NCBI RefSeq assembly: GCF_014698735.1 | Contig: NZ_JACJTQ010000039.1 | Coordinates: forward strand, 1 to 54,957 | Origin: Anabaena catenula FACHB-362 | Lineage (GTDB): Bacteria; Cyanobacteriota; Cyanobacteriia; Cyanobacteriales; Nostocaceae | DNA: 54,957 nt | Reading direction: 5' to 3' | Shown here: positions 27,446-35,493 of the stretch, one piece after another | Layout of the letters: each line of letters opens with the position of its first letter | How positions within the stretch are numbered: the first letter of the stretch is position 1 | Notes under the pieces: generated by a model | What the model saw: the letters and a program-made list of their open reading frames with translations, nothing else | What the model was told of the DNA's origin: nothing | Databases searched by the model: none | Translations under genes and position numbers: made by a program

Positions 27446-27661
27446 TTAGTGAGATTGGTGGAGGCTGGGGAATTTCATCAGGTTCTTGGAAGAAGCTTCT
27501 CTTTTTATTTTACCTGTGCGAATTGCTTCGTATAGAGATGCAAGCTCTTCTAAATCTTCTGGCTGATAGCACTTAGTCGCTAATACCTGGCGCAGTAAAC
27601 CCTCAGATTCAACACTAAGATATCCTGTTTGGAAAGCAGATGCAATGAGTGTACGAATCAT
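27446..27661 (-). CDS. small conserved cyanobacterial protein, unknown function
   Basis: A 71-residue soluble, mainly helical protein beginning MIRTLIASAFQTGYLSVESE and ending in a basic tail (KIKREASSK). The opening and the E-D-L-E-E-L-x-x-L-Y-E-A-I pattern resemble a small family of Nostocales proteins that I recall only as hypothetical. ATG at 27661. It stands alone between AT-rich gaps. Confidence 0.65.
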   Translation of the reverse strand: MIRTLIASAFQTGYLSVESEGLLRQVLATKCYQPEDLEELASLYEAIRTGKIKREASSKNLMKFPSLHQSH

Positions 27662-27967
27662 GATAAATAGGGCATAATAAAAAGTTTATTAGTTCTAGTG
27701 TGAAGCATTTGCTGCCAAAATACATTGATATAGAACAGTAAATTCCAGTGATTGTCATTACATTTTTATTGTGATTTCAATCACGAAAATAATATAAGAA
27801 TACTATGATTGGCAAGGCTCTCACTGAATTACTTAGAAGTAAATAGTACAAAGAAAGCGGTTATTTAATTGATGAGCTTAACAACATATACGTATTTAAA
27901 TATACTGTCAGCTTGAGGCTATAAGTAATAAAAATTACTGGACAGCACAAATTGCCAAAATATTTAA
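27662..27967. other. 306-bp AT-rich gap
   Basis: Strongly AT-rich. An imperfect ATTGTGATTTCAATCACGAAAAT inverted repeat occurs near 27766-27788 (GTGATT / AATCAC), which could be an operator for the upstream end of the 27446-27661 gene. Nothing else seen. Confidence 0.35.
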
Positions 27968-28756
27968 TCAGGGTAAAAACTGACGAAAATCCTCATCACT
28001 TTGACTTAATTGCACCCAATCTAAATTGAGAGTTTGGAATTTTTGTACCAAGCGATCGCACGCTGGGCGTTCAGTGGCATAATGTCCAGCATCTATAAGA
28101 ATGAGTTCCCTGTCTCTACTTTCTTGGAATTGATGAAACTTACAATCAGAGGTAAGATAAGCTTGAGCTTGGGTTTTGACGACTTCGGAAATAAAACCTG
28201 CACCCGAACCACCCAAAACAGCAACTCGTGAAATCTTTTGCTGCAAATCAGCCGTAGGGGAAAAAATCAACTTTGGGGGATTAAGTCGAGTTTGAATGGT
28301 GGTCAGTAATTCCTGTAAAGTCATAGGTGGTTCCAGCATTCCTACACGTCCATAACCTAAACCTGATTGAGTAGGTACTATGGGAGATACTGTTTGCAAA
28401 TGTAGCATTTGTGCTAAAACATCCGCTGTGCCATCCTTTACCTGATCAAAATTTGTATGAGCGCTATATATACCAATTTTGTGAGTAAAAGAGAACCGCA
28501 CCATTTCTGTGATTGCTTCCCCAGTGCATAAAGATTTGAGGGGATGAAAAATCAGGGGATGATGGGCAAAAATCAGATTAGCATTGAGAGATATCGCTTC
28601 TTGCATTACTGCTAAAGTTGGAGTCAAACACACCAACACCCTTGCTTCTTCCTGCAACACACCTGGTTCAATCTGCCAACCGCAATTATCCCAGCTTTCA
28701 CACCAAGCGGGATTTGCCCATTCTTCAAACCAGTTAATTAAATCAGCAATTTTCAT
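27968..28756 (-). CDS. Nif3-like dinuclear metal centre protein
   Basis: A 262-residue member of the Nif3/YbgI family (often called GTP cyclohydrolase I type 2). Metal ligands are visible: HHPLIFHP (H-H), SAHTNFDQV (H and D), and the C-terminal DAGHYATE (H and E). The N-terminal W-D-N-C-G-W motif is conserved in the family. Activity is uncertain. ATG at 28756 is chosen, with a GTG five codons upstream (28771). It is the compact form, without the central insert found in some homologues. Confidence 0.93.
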   Translation of the reverse strand: MKIADLINWFEEWANPAWCESWDNCGWQIEPGVLQEEARVLVCLTPTLAVMQEAISLNANLIFAHHPLIFHPLKSLCTGEAITEMVRFSFTHKIGIYSAHTNFDQVKDGTADVLAQMLHLQTVSPIVPTQSGLGYGRVGMLEPPMTLQELLTTIQTRLNPPKLIFSPTADLQQKISRVAVLGGSGAGFISEVVKTQAQAYLTSDCKFHQFQESRDRELILIDAGHYATERPACDRLVQKFQTLNLDWVQLSQSDEDFRQFLP

Positions 28757-28873
28757 AGATGTTTTAGGCACATTTCTCAGTAATTATATCAAGCGCTTTG
28801 TTGTCAATTGTTAAGAGACATCGTATTTTATCTAAAGCTAAGATGAACTTTTTACACCAAGAGTGAGGAGTCT

Positions 28874-28962
28874 GGTTAAAGATTTATAGTTAGGGCTGAC
28901 GCGGAGACAGGGTGACGCGGAGACGCGGAGAGTTTTTTTGACAAGTCATTAAGCGAACATGA
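28874..28962 (+). repeat. dispersed 89-bp repeat with GACGCGG units, copy 1
   Basis: GGTTAAAGATTTATAGTTA, GGCTGACGCGG, variable GACGCGG units, GAGTTTTTTTGACAAG, then TCATTAAGCGAACATGA. Close relatives are at 29421-29509 (other side of the YjbQ gene) and 53704-53792. Confidence 0.8.
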
Positions 28963-28997
28963 AATCAGACCGGCTTGATATCTACTGTACTGATAGC

Positions 28998-29411
28998 CTA
29001 TCCAGAAATGTGAACTACCAACTCTCTTGTTTGACTGCGCTGACGATGTTCCCAAAGATAGATTCCTTGCCATGTTCCCAACACTAAATAACCATTATTA
29101 ATAGGTATCTGTTCGGAAGTATGAGTTAAAACTGTGCGAATATGGCCTGGCATATCATCTGCACCTTCGGCATCATGGATATAATGGTTGCCTTCTGGGA
29201 CTAATTTAGCCATGAAATTTGCCAAATCTATTAATACATCAGGATCTGCGTTTTCTTGAATGACTAAACTAGCTGAAGTGTGACGCAAAAATAAAGTACA
29301 AAGTCCAGTTTTTACTCCTGATTCGGCAACTATGGCTGCGATTTTGGCGGTAATGTTTTGAAATGATTTGCCAGTAGTGGAAACTTTCAATAATTTTTGG
29401 TAGTGTGTCAT
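28998..29411 (-). CDS. YjbQ/UPF0047 family protein
   Basis: A 137-residue protein of the YjbQ family. The signature is complete: LCTLFLRHTSASLVIQENADPDV, then HDAEGADDMPGHIRTVL, PINNGYLVLGTWQGIYLWEHR. The family has a trimeric beta-sandwich fold with a metal/phosphate site; some members have weak thiamine-phosphate synthase activity, but the physiological role is unsettled. ATG at 29411. It is bracketed by two copies of the 89-bp dispersed repeat. Confidence 0.95.
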   Translation of the reverse strand: MTHYQKLLKVSTTGKSFQNITAKIAAIVAESGVKTGLCTLFLRHTSASLVIQENADPDVLIDLANFMAKLVPEGNHYIHDAEGADDMPGHIRTVLTHTSEQIPINNGYLVLGTWQGIYLWEHRQRSQTRELVVHISG

Positions 29412-29420
29412 ATCGTGTTC

Positions 29421-29509
29421 GGTTAAAGACTTATAATTAAGGCTGACGCGGTGAAGGGGAGACGCGGTGAAGGGTCGAGTTTTTTTGATAAGTAATTAAG
29501 CGAACATGA
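29421..29509 (+). repeat. dispersed 89-bp repeat with GACGCGG units, copy 2
   Basis: Same layout as 28874-28962: GGTTAAAGACTTATAATTA, GGCTGACGCGG, GAGTTTTTTTGATAAGTAAT, TAAGCGAACATGA. Only the GC-rich middle differs. Confidence 0.8.
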
Positions 29510-29601
29510 TGTCATACCAATTTTGGATTTTGGAAATATAGCCGTCGACAGGGTGGTTAGGATATCAATTGATAATGAAACTCTCACTACAAGAGGGTTT
29601 T

Positions 29602-29636
<35 letters not shown>

Positions 29637-29645
29637 CTATATTAT

Positions 29646-30728
29646 CTACATTGATTGAAAATAATTTATCACAGATTTAGCTATAGTTTCATTTCCATCT
29701 TTAGCTAGGGTTTGGTTCTGCTTTGATGGTTGGGGTGAGTCATGAAGAAAATCCCAATTTCCTTGAAAGAAATCTTTTGGATTGATGATTTGATGTTGGT
29801 TGTAATTTTTTATTCCTTCTAAGAGTAAAACAGCTTCGGCAAAGTCATCACGAGGTATGGTAATAATAGGTAATTCTAAACGCGTAGCTTCTGCAAAAGT
29901 ACTATAACCTGGTTTAGAAATCACTCTTCCACAAATTGGCATAAAATCAACTGGACGATATTCACGATTTGTCACTTTCACTAAGTTTGGTAAATCAGGT
30001 GCAGAAGAATCAAAGGTGATAAATTGCCAATCGGAAAACTTATCAATATTATTATAAGGAATTTCCTGTAAACCTAAACCACCAAAGGTAAGTAAAATAG
30101 TTTTTTCTGGCGGTGCTGTTATTCCCCAATTAGCGCGTAATTCCTCAGCAGGGTAACTGGGAGAACTCCCGGTTAAACCCACATCCGTGATATTAGTAAA
30201 AGCTGGCATGGTTTCGTGGAAGGGAAAACGAAACAAGCGATCGCTTTTTGCATACCAATCATTAATCCAATCAGCAATTTCTATAAATTCCCCACCCCAA
30301 TCTCGATAAATAAAGTCCCAACCAAAGTTACTCATCATCCAGCAGGGAATATTTGCTGCTTTTGCAAATCCAGCAGCGAGAAAGGGAATATCTGCCAATA
30401 TAAGATTAACACGATTTTGACGAATAAAATTAACTTCCGATGCAATTAAAGAATTTTGATTTTTTTTAATTTCTTTTAACTTCGCTAAGGTTGCTGATTT
30501 ATCCATCGTTAAACTATCAGTTTGGATGACACCTAAATCAAATGCCCTTTGACGTAGGATAAAATCACCTTTTATATAAGATTCTAACAACCAGCGTGGA
30601 GCAGTGGTGACTAATATTAATAATATTTCTGGACACAGTTTTTGAATTGTTGCCGCTATTGATGCGGTGCGGGTAGCATGGCCAAAGCCGTGATTCGTGA
30701 TTGCTATATATAGGATAGGGCGTTCCAT
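29646..30728 (-). CDS. GT-B-fold glycosyltransferase-like protein
   Basis: A 360-residue protein of two Rossmann-like halves. The N-terminal ITNHGFGHATRTASIA is the glycine-rich loop seen in MurG/UGT-type enzymes and in the N-terminal domain of L-arabinokinases. The C-terminal half contains ILLTFGGLGLQ and RVISKPGYSTFAEA, the nucleotide-sugar-binding region of GT28-like proteins. Acceptor and donor are unknown. No signal peptide or membrane span. ATG at 30728; the class V PLP-enzyme gene is 65 bp upstream on the same strand, so the two may be co-transcribed. Confidence 0.82.
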   Translation of the reverse strand: MERPILYIAITNHGFGHATRTASIAATIQKLCPEILLILVTTAPRWLLESYIKGDFILRQRAFDLGVIQTDSLTMDKSATLAKLKEIKKNQNSLIASEVNFIRQNRVNLILADIPFLAAGFAKAANIPCWMMSNFGWDFIYRDWGGEFIEIADWINDWYAKSDRLFRFPFHETMPAFTNITDVGLTGSSPSYPAEELRANWGITAPPEKTILLTFGGLGLQEIPYNNIDKFSDWQFITFDSSAPDLPNLVKVTNREYRPVDFMPICGRVISKPGYSTFAEATRLELPIITIPRDDFAEAVLLLEGIKNYNQHQIINPKDFFQGNWDFLHDSPQPSKQNQTLAKDGNETIAKSVINYFQSM

Positions 30729-30793
30729 TTTAGGTTTTAGGTTTTGGGGTTTTTACCGCAAATAAAAAAGACGCGGTGACGCGAAGAACTTGT

Positions 30794-31954
30794 TTAATTT
30801 TGAATTGTGAATTGTTTAATTGCGTTTATTAATTGGTCAATTTCTGATTCTAAAGTTAGATAATGAACGCTGACGCGGATACAATTTGGATTAGCAATTG
30901 TTCGAGTTAAGATTTTTTGCGCTTCTAAAAATTGTACTAACTTCAAACTAGGCTGATTATTGGCAAGTTGAAAAGATACTAAACCGCTTTCGGGTGGGGA
31001 GTTCTTTAAACATTTAACTTCCGGTAAATTTGTCAATTTACGCCAAAGATATTCACTATTATGGCAAATTTGCTCATACCGTTCTGCTGCGGTTCCCCAT
31101 TTTTGATGAATAGCGATCGCTTCCCCTAATCCCACATACAATGGAGTTGCTAGGGTAGACACTTCATATCTTCGCCCATCTGGTTGCCAATTAACAGGTT
31201 GCGCTTGAGTATTGGTAATTATTCCGTCCAAACCGATAAAAGTCGGTTGCAAGCTTTCCCGCGCTTCTGGACGCACATACAAAGCACCTACACCAGCAGG
31301 GCCACATAACCACTTATGACCGGTGAAAGCATAGAAATCTACACCCAAATCCGTTAAATTTAAAGGTAGAACACCCACAGATTGTGCAGCATCTACCAAC
31401 AGCAAAGAATTGTTATTCCTGCATATTTCGACAATTTTGTCAAGAGGCAAAACTTGACCTGTATTCCACAAAACATGACTTAAAACCACAAGCCTGGTAT
31501 TGGGGCGTAAATTTTCGGCAATAATAGAGAGAGGATCACCCTCATTTAAAGTAGCCTTCAGGGGACAAATAGAAACTTCTATAGCGAATCTGCGGCTAAT
31601 TTCTTGAGCAGTGGCAATTACTCCGGGGTGTTCACAATCAGAGAGTAATAGATGATCACCAGCTTGCCAATTGATACCCCACATTCCAATATTACAGCCA
31701 ATTGTGACATTACCCGTGAGAGTAATCGTGTCAAATGGTACATTTAACACAGAAGCGATCGCTTTCCTAGTAGCTTGCATTTGGGGTGAAATCCAGCGAT
31801 AAGCCTCAGTTCCAAAAGGCCCGATATCCTGAATATGAGCTTGAGTTTGGGAGATAGCATCCATAGCCCCTTGAGGCATTGGCCCTTGTCCACCATAATT
31901 AAAATAAACCTTATTCCCTAAAGCCGGAAATTGTGAGCGATGGTGATGCAACAT
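30794..31954 (-). CDS. class V aminotransferase-fold PLP enzyme (cystine lyase-like)
   Basis: A 386-residue PLP enzyme of aminotransferase class V. The cofactor lysine lies in FYAFTGHKWLCGPAGVGAL, with VDAAQSVGVLPL (the Asp/Gln pair over the PLP ring) and SHVLWNTGQVLPL upstream. The opening HRSQFPALGNKVYFNYGGQG resembles the cyanobacterial L-cysteine/cystine C-S lyase (C-DES) group more than housekeeping IscS, since no mobile Cys loop typical of desulfurases is seen. It might supply sulfur for Fe-S clusters (inference). ATG at 31954. Confidence 0.88.
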   Translation of the reverse strand: MLHHHRSQFPALGNKVYFNYGGQGPMPQGAMDAISQTQAHIQDIGPFGTEAYRWISPQMQATRKAIASVLNVPFDTITLTGNVTIGCNIGMWGINWQAGDHLLLSDCEHPGVIATAQEISRRFAIEVSICPLKATLNEGDPLSIIAENLRPNTRLVVLSHVLWNTGQVLPLDKIVEICRNNNSLLLVDAAQSVGVLPLNLTDLGVDFYAFTGHKWLCGPAGVGALYVRPEARESLQPTFIGLDGIITNTQAQPVNWQPDGRRYEVSTLATPLYVGLGEAIAIHQKWGTAAERYEQICHNSEYLWRKLTNLPEVKCLKNSPPESGLVSFQLANNQPSLKLVQFLEAQKILTRTIANPNCIRVSVHYLTLESEIDQLINAIKQFTIQN

Positions 31955-32368
31955 AATTAATTTTAGATTTTAGATTTTAGATTTTAGATTCGCCATTTAG
32001 CAGGAAACCCCATATTAATACTATTCCCCCTCTACCTCCTACTCACTTCCCAGTCAAAAATTACCTATCTTCCTTCTTCCTTCTTCCTTCTTTCTTCTTC
32101 CTTCGCGCTCTTCGCGTCTTTCCTTACGGAACGCTTCGCGAACGCGGTTCATTAAATCCAAATTCAAGTAACTTCGGCCGTCTATCCTAAAAACCCCTAA
32201 TTATTGTTAGTTTAAAAGGATGTTAATCAATCTTCCATCTTCCTTCTTCCTTCGCGCTCTTCGCGCCTTTCCTTACGGAACGCTTCGCGAACGCGGTTCA
32301 TTAAATCCATATTCAAGTAACTTCGGCCGTCTATCCTAAAAACCCATAATTATTGTTAGCTTAAAAGG
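31955..32368. other. divergent gap with a tandem 131-bp duplication
   Basis: 414 bp. ATTTTAG units (31962-31990) are followed by CTTCCTTCTT runs and two copies of a 131-bp segment. The second copy runs into the start of the plus-strand nuclease gene, so its promoter and leader are duplicated. Confidence 0.8.
32101..32231 (+). repeat. 131-bp direct repeat, upstream copy
   Basis: Matches 32250-32380 at 127 of 131 positions by eye (offset 149). It contains TTCCTTACGGAACGCTTCGC and ends AAAAGGATGTTAATCAAT, the same bases that form the start of the downstream gene. In this copy the frame after ATGTTAATCAAT soon leaves the gene's sequence. Confidence 0.92.
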
Positions 32369-32380
32369 ATGTTAATCAAT
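32250..32380 (+). repeat. 131-bp direct repeat, downstream copy spanning the gene start
   Basis: Second copy of the duplication. Its last 12 bases are codons 1-4 of the TM0106-type gene (ATG TTA ATC AAT). AAAAGG immediately before the ATG is the only ribosome-binding-like signal, and exists in both copies. Confidence 0.92.
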
Positions 32381-33835
32381 GCTGAAAACCTACTCCAATA
32401 TCAACGCTGTAAACGGCGGCCTTTTTTAGATACTCATGGTGACTATAACCAGCGAGTAGTTACCCATGAATTGCTGGTGAAAGTACAACAAGACAAAATC
32501 GCTCATCAGCAGAGTGTAATGGAAAACTTGGAGTATCACCAACCTGAATATCCCCGAAAAAACTGGCAAGCCGGCGCAGCAGCAACCATAGAATTAATGC
32601 AGCAAGGGGTTGATTTCATTCATCGCGGAGTGTTATTAGCCAATTATGTAGACAAATATACCTTACTGAGTCGTCCAGATTTACTTGTCAAACAACCAGG
32701 AAAATCCTGGCTTGGAGATTGGGTTTATGTGCCATTGGATATTCAACTAGGTAAACGTCCTAAACAAGAATATCAAGTTGTTGCGGCTTTTCACGCCGAA
32801 ATTTTGGCGGCATTACAGGAAAATATAGAGCAAGAAGCTTGGCTGATTTTGCGGAATAAAGACTCAACCTATGTGGTAGATGTGGATAGATGGATACCAC
32901 AAATGCTGGAGATTTTGGCGGAGTATGTTCAAGTGATTGAGTCACCAGAACCGCCTGAAGTATTTATTGCTCGGCAAAAATGCAATCTCTGCCACTGGTA
33001 TAATCATTGTTATGCGATCGCACAATCTCAGGAACATCTTTCCCTATTGCCTGGTGTAACACCGATTCGCTACACTCAATTGCAAGCTTTATCGACTACT
33101 ACGCTAGAAGCACTGGCTAATACTAGTTCTAGCACTTTAGAAAACTTGATTGGGTTTGACGCTGATGTTGCATCTAAATTAATAGTCCAAGCGCAATCTA
33201 CTTTCAGCAAACAGCCCTTGATCTTACCATACCCTGTTTCTGAAGAAAAACTCACATTTACAGCCCCAATCGAGCTATATTTTGATATTGAAGCCCAACC
33301 AGATTTAAACTTAAATTACCTTTTAGGGGTTTTGGTAGTGAATAGACAAGCTAACAGCGAACAGTTTTATTCATTTTTAGCAGAAACACCAGCCCAAGAA
33401 GAATTAATTTGGCAGCAATTTCTAGATTTAGTCTGGCAATATCCTGAAGCACCAATATACCATTTTTGCGCCTATGAATTTGATACCGTCAAACGGTTAG
33501 CGAGACTTTACCGCACACCGAACTCTTCAGTACAGCCCATACTTAATCGCTTTGTAGATATTTATGAACAATTAATCCAAAGCGTTGCTTTACCAATCGA
33601 AAGTTATGCTTTAAAAGCGATCGCACGTTGGTTAGGATTTGAGTGGCGTGATAAAGAAGCTAGTGGTGCTAAATGTATCTACTGGTATGATCAATGGTTA
33701 GAGACAAGCGATCGCACCTTACTAGAACTCATCCAACGTTACAACGAAGACGACTGTCGCGCCACCCGCAAAGTTAAAGATTGGCTAGTCAACTTTTTCC
33801 AGAACGAATATGCTAATACCGTAGGGAAGAATTAA
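32369..33835 (+). CDS. TM0106-type RecB-like nuclease with DEDD exonuclease-like domain
   Basis: A 488-residue protein of the TM0106/RecB-like family. The N-terminal PD-(D/E)XK-like domain has Cys14 and a Cys205-x2-Cys208-x5-Cys214 set, the spacing of an iron-sulfur cluster as in Cas4/AddB proteins. Asp104 (SRPDLLV) and Asp124 are candidate metal ligands, but the usual D-x-K reads D-I-Q here (Gln126), which may impair cleavage. The C-terminal half is a predicted 3'-5' exonuclease: ELYFDIEAQP, YHFCAYEFDT and RYNEDDCRAT give the DEDD acids. Probably acts in DNA repair. Helix-hairpin-helix-like PGVTPIRYTQLQ lies between the domains. Confidence 0.88.
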   Translation: MLINAENLLQYQRCKRRPFLDTHGDYNQRVVTHELLVKVQQDKIAHQQSVMENLEYHQPEYPRKNWQAGAAATIELMQQGVDFIHRGVLLANYVDKYTLLSRPDLLVKQPGKSWLGDWVYVPLDIQLGKRPKQEYQVVAAFHAEILAALQENIEQEAWLILRNKDSTYVVDVDRWIPQMLEILAEYVQVIESPEPPEVFIARQKCNLCHWYNHCYAIAQSQEHLSLLPGVTPIRYTQLQALSTTTLEALANTSSSTLENLIGFDADVASKLIVQAQSTFSKQPLILPYPVSEEKLTFTAPIELYFDIEAQPDLNLNYLLGVLVVNRQANSEQFYSFLAETPAQEELIWQQFLDLVWQYPEAPIYHFCAYEFDTVKRLARLYRTPNSSVQPILNRFVDIYEQLIQSVALPIESYALKAIARWLGFEWRDKEASGAKCIYWYDQWLETSDRTLLELIQRYNEDDCRATRKVKDWLVNFFQNEYANTVGKN

Positions 33836-33976
33836 AAATTGAAAATTAAAAATTAAAAAAGCAGATTACACAAGCTTTTCAATAGTTTTTAATGGTCAAG
33901 TTACGCTGTCGCGTACTCTTGCAGAATGGTGTAATTACTTAACGCATAGTATTCCATATAATTTTTAAGTTAATCC

Positions 33977-35158
33977 ATGCAGCTTCTCAAAAAACTCTGG
34001 AAACCGCCACTAATTATTTATTTTCTCATTCCCATCCTAATTATTACACTGGGTTTCAGTAATTTCGCCTCTGCATCAGTAACCGTAACTGGTATAGAAT
34101 TTATTGGTGAAGCCACCTTACCTACTGGCTTATCTTTCCAAAAAACCGAAGTCGGCGGATTATCAGGAATTACCTACGATCAGAAAACCGACCTCTATTA
34201 TGCCATCTCCGACGACCGAGGAGGAAAAGCACCTCCACGTTTTTATACTCTCAAAATAGACCTCAGCCAAGGTAAATTAACAAAAAATGGCGTTGAACCT
34301 GTAGCAGTAATAACCCTCTTAAATGCCAATAATCAACCTTTTATCCCCGGTATTACGGACACAGAAGGTATCGCTTTAACAAAAAAATCAACTGTTTTCA
34401 TTTCCTCTGAAGGAGATGTTCAGCAGTTAATAAATCCTTTTATACAAGAGTTTTCCTTATCTTCTGGCCAGACAGTAACGACCTTACCCATACCAGATAA
34501 ATTTTTACCAGATTCCACAGGACAGAAGGGTGTCCGCAATAACCTAGCTTTTGAAAGTCTCACCATCACACCCGACGAAAATTCCCTATTTACAGCCAGC
34601 GAAAACGCACTAATTCAAGACGGTGCAGCCGCTAAACCTGACACTGGTACACCTTGCCGAATTTTGCAATATAATCTCTTAACCAACCAGCCAGAAAAAG
34701 AATTCCTCTACCAAACAGAACCCGTCACATCTTTATTGAATCTTACAGGTAAGTTTGCCAGTGGATTACCTGATTTACTTGCCCTCGATAATCAAGGACA
34801 CTTACTGAGTATAGAAAGGTCTTTTACTGGCTTAGGATTTGCAATTTTCCTGTTTCAGGTTTCCTTAGAAAATGCTGACGACATTCACAACATCGATAGC
34901 ATAGAATTAATTGATACTAAAAAAGTCAAGCCCGTACAGAAAAAACTGCTCTTAGATTTGCGAACTCTAGATGTAGCTTTAGACAATATTGAAGGTTTAA
35001 CCCTTGGACCAAAACTACCAAATGGAGAACCTTCATTAATTCTCGTCAGCGATAACAATTTCAACGGACTGCAAACCAGCCAAATACTAGCCTTTAAACT
35101 CAAAATTGCATCCCCATTGACCAAGTTTTGGAACTTGCTGCGAGTCCCTAGCACTTAA
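33977..35158 (+). CDS. exported esterase-like activity of phytase family protein
   Basis: A 393-residue protein with a strong N-terminal signal (hydrophobic 12-32, SASA cleavage region) followed by a beta-propeller of the 'esterase-like activity of phytase' family. Family-typical segments are VGGLSGITYDQKTDLYYAISDDRG, TDTEGIALT, NLAFESLTITPDE and DNIEGLTLGPKLPNGEPSLILVSDNNF. It probably hydrolyses phosphoesters outside the cytoplasm, which would help phosphate acquisition (inference). ATG at 33977. No Pho-box-like repeats were recognised upstream. Confidence 0.9.
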   Translation: MQLLKKLWKPPLIIYFLIPILIITLGFSNFASASVTVTGIEFIGEATLPTGLSFQKTEVGGLSGITYDQKTDLYYAISDDRGGKAPPRFYTLKIDLSQGKLTKNGVEPVAVITLLNANNQPFIPGITDTEGIALTKKSTVFISSEGDVQQLINPFIQEFSLSSGQTVTTLPIPDKFLPDSTGQKGVRNNLAFESLTITPDENSLFTASENALIQDGAAAKPDTGTPCRILQYNLLTNQPEKEFLYQTEPVTSLLNLTGKFASGLPDLLALDNQGHLLSIERSFTGLGFAIFLFQVSLENADDIHNIDSIELIDTKKVKPVQKKLLLDLRTLDVALDNIEGLTLGPKLPNGEPSLILVSDNNFNGLQTSQILAFKLKIASPLTKFWNLLRVPST

Positions 35159-35493
35159 TAAAATTACGGTTAACTCAGGCGGATTTATTGCAATTAAATA
35201 TAAAAATTACGTATTATTACTGCTAACAGACCCTACGAAAATATGTTACATAAGGTTAAGTAGCTTTTACACACTTAACAAAATTAAAAAGTAATTCGGT
35301 ACTGGCTAAACGCCGAGCTACCGCTAACGGTACTGTTTCTTGAAAGTGGATGTATTCTAACAGGATTAACAGACTGGCATTATTTAGATTTGTATAGATA
35401 AAGAAAAATAATAGCTGTAAAACTTTAGTTAAAGTATCCTGTTAGTAAATATCCATATTTATTGATTTTGTGGTGCAGCATAACATCCAGAAT
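35159..35493. other. 335-bp gap before the kinase pair
   Basis: AT-rich. It contains the dispersed repeat CGCCGAGCTACCGCTAACGG (about 35310-35329). The promoter of the kinase genes should lie in the AT-rich last 130 bp. No terminator was identified for the upstream gene. Confidence 0.45.
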
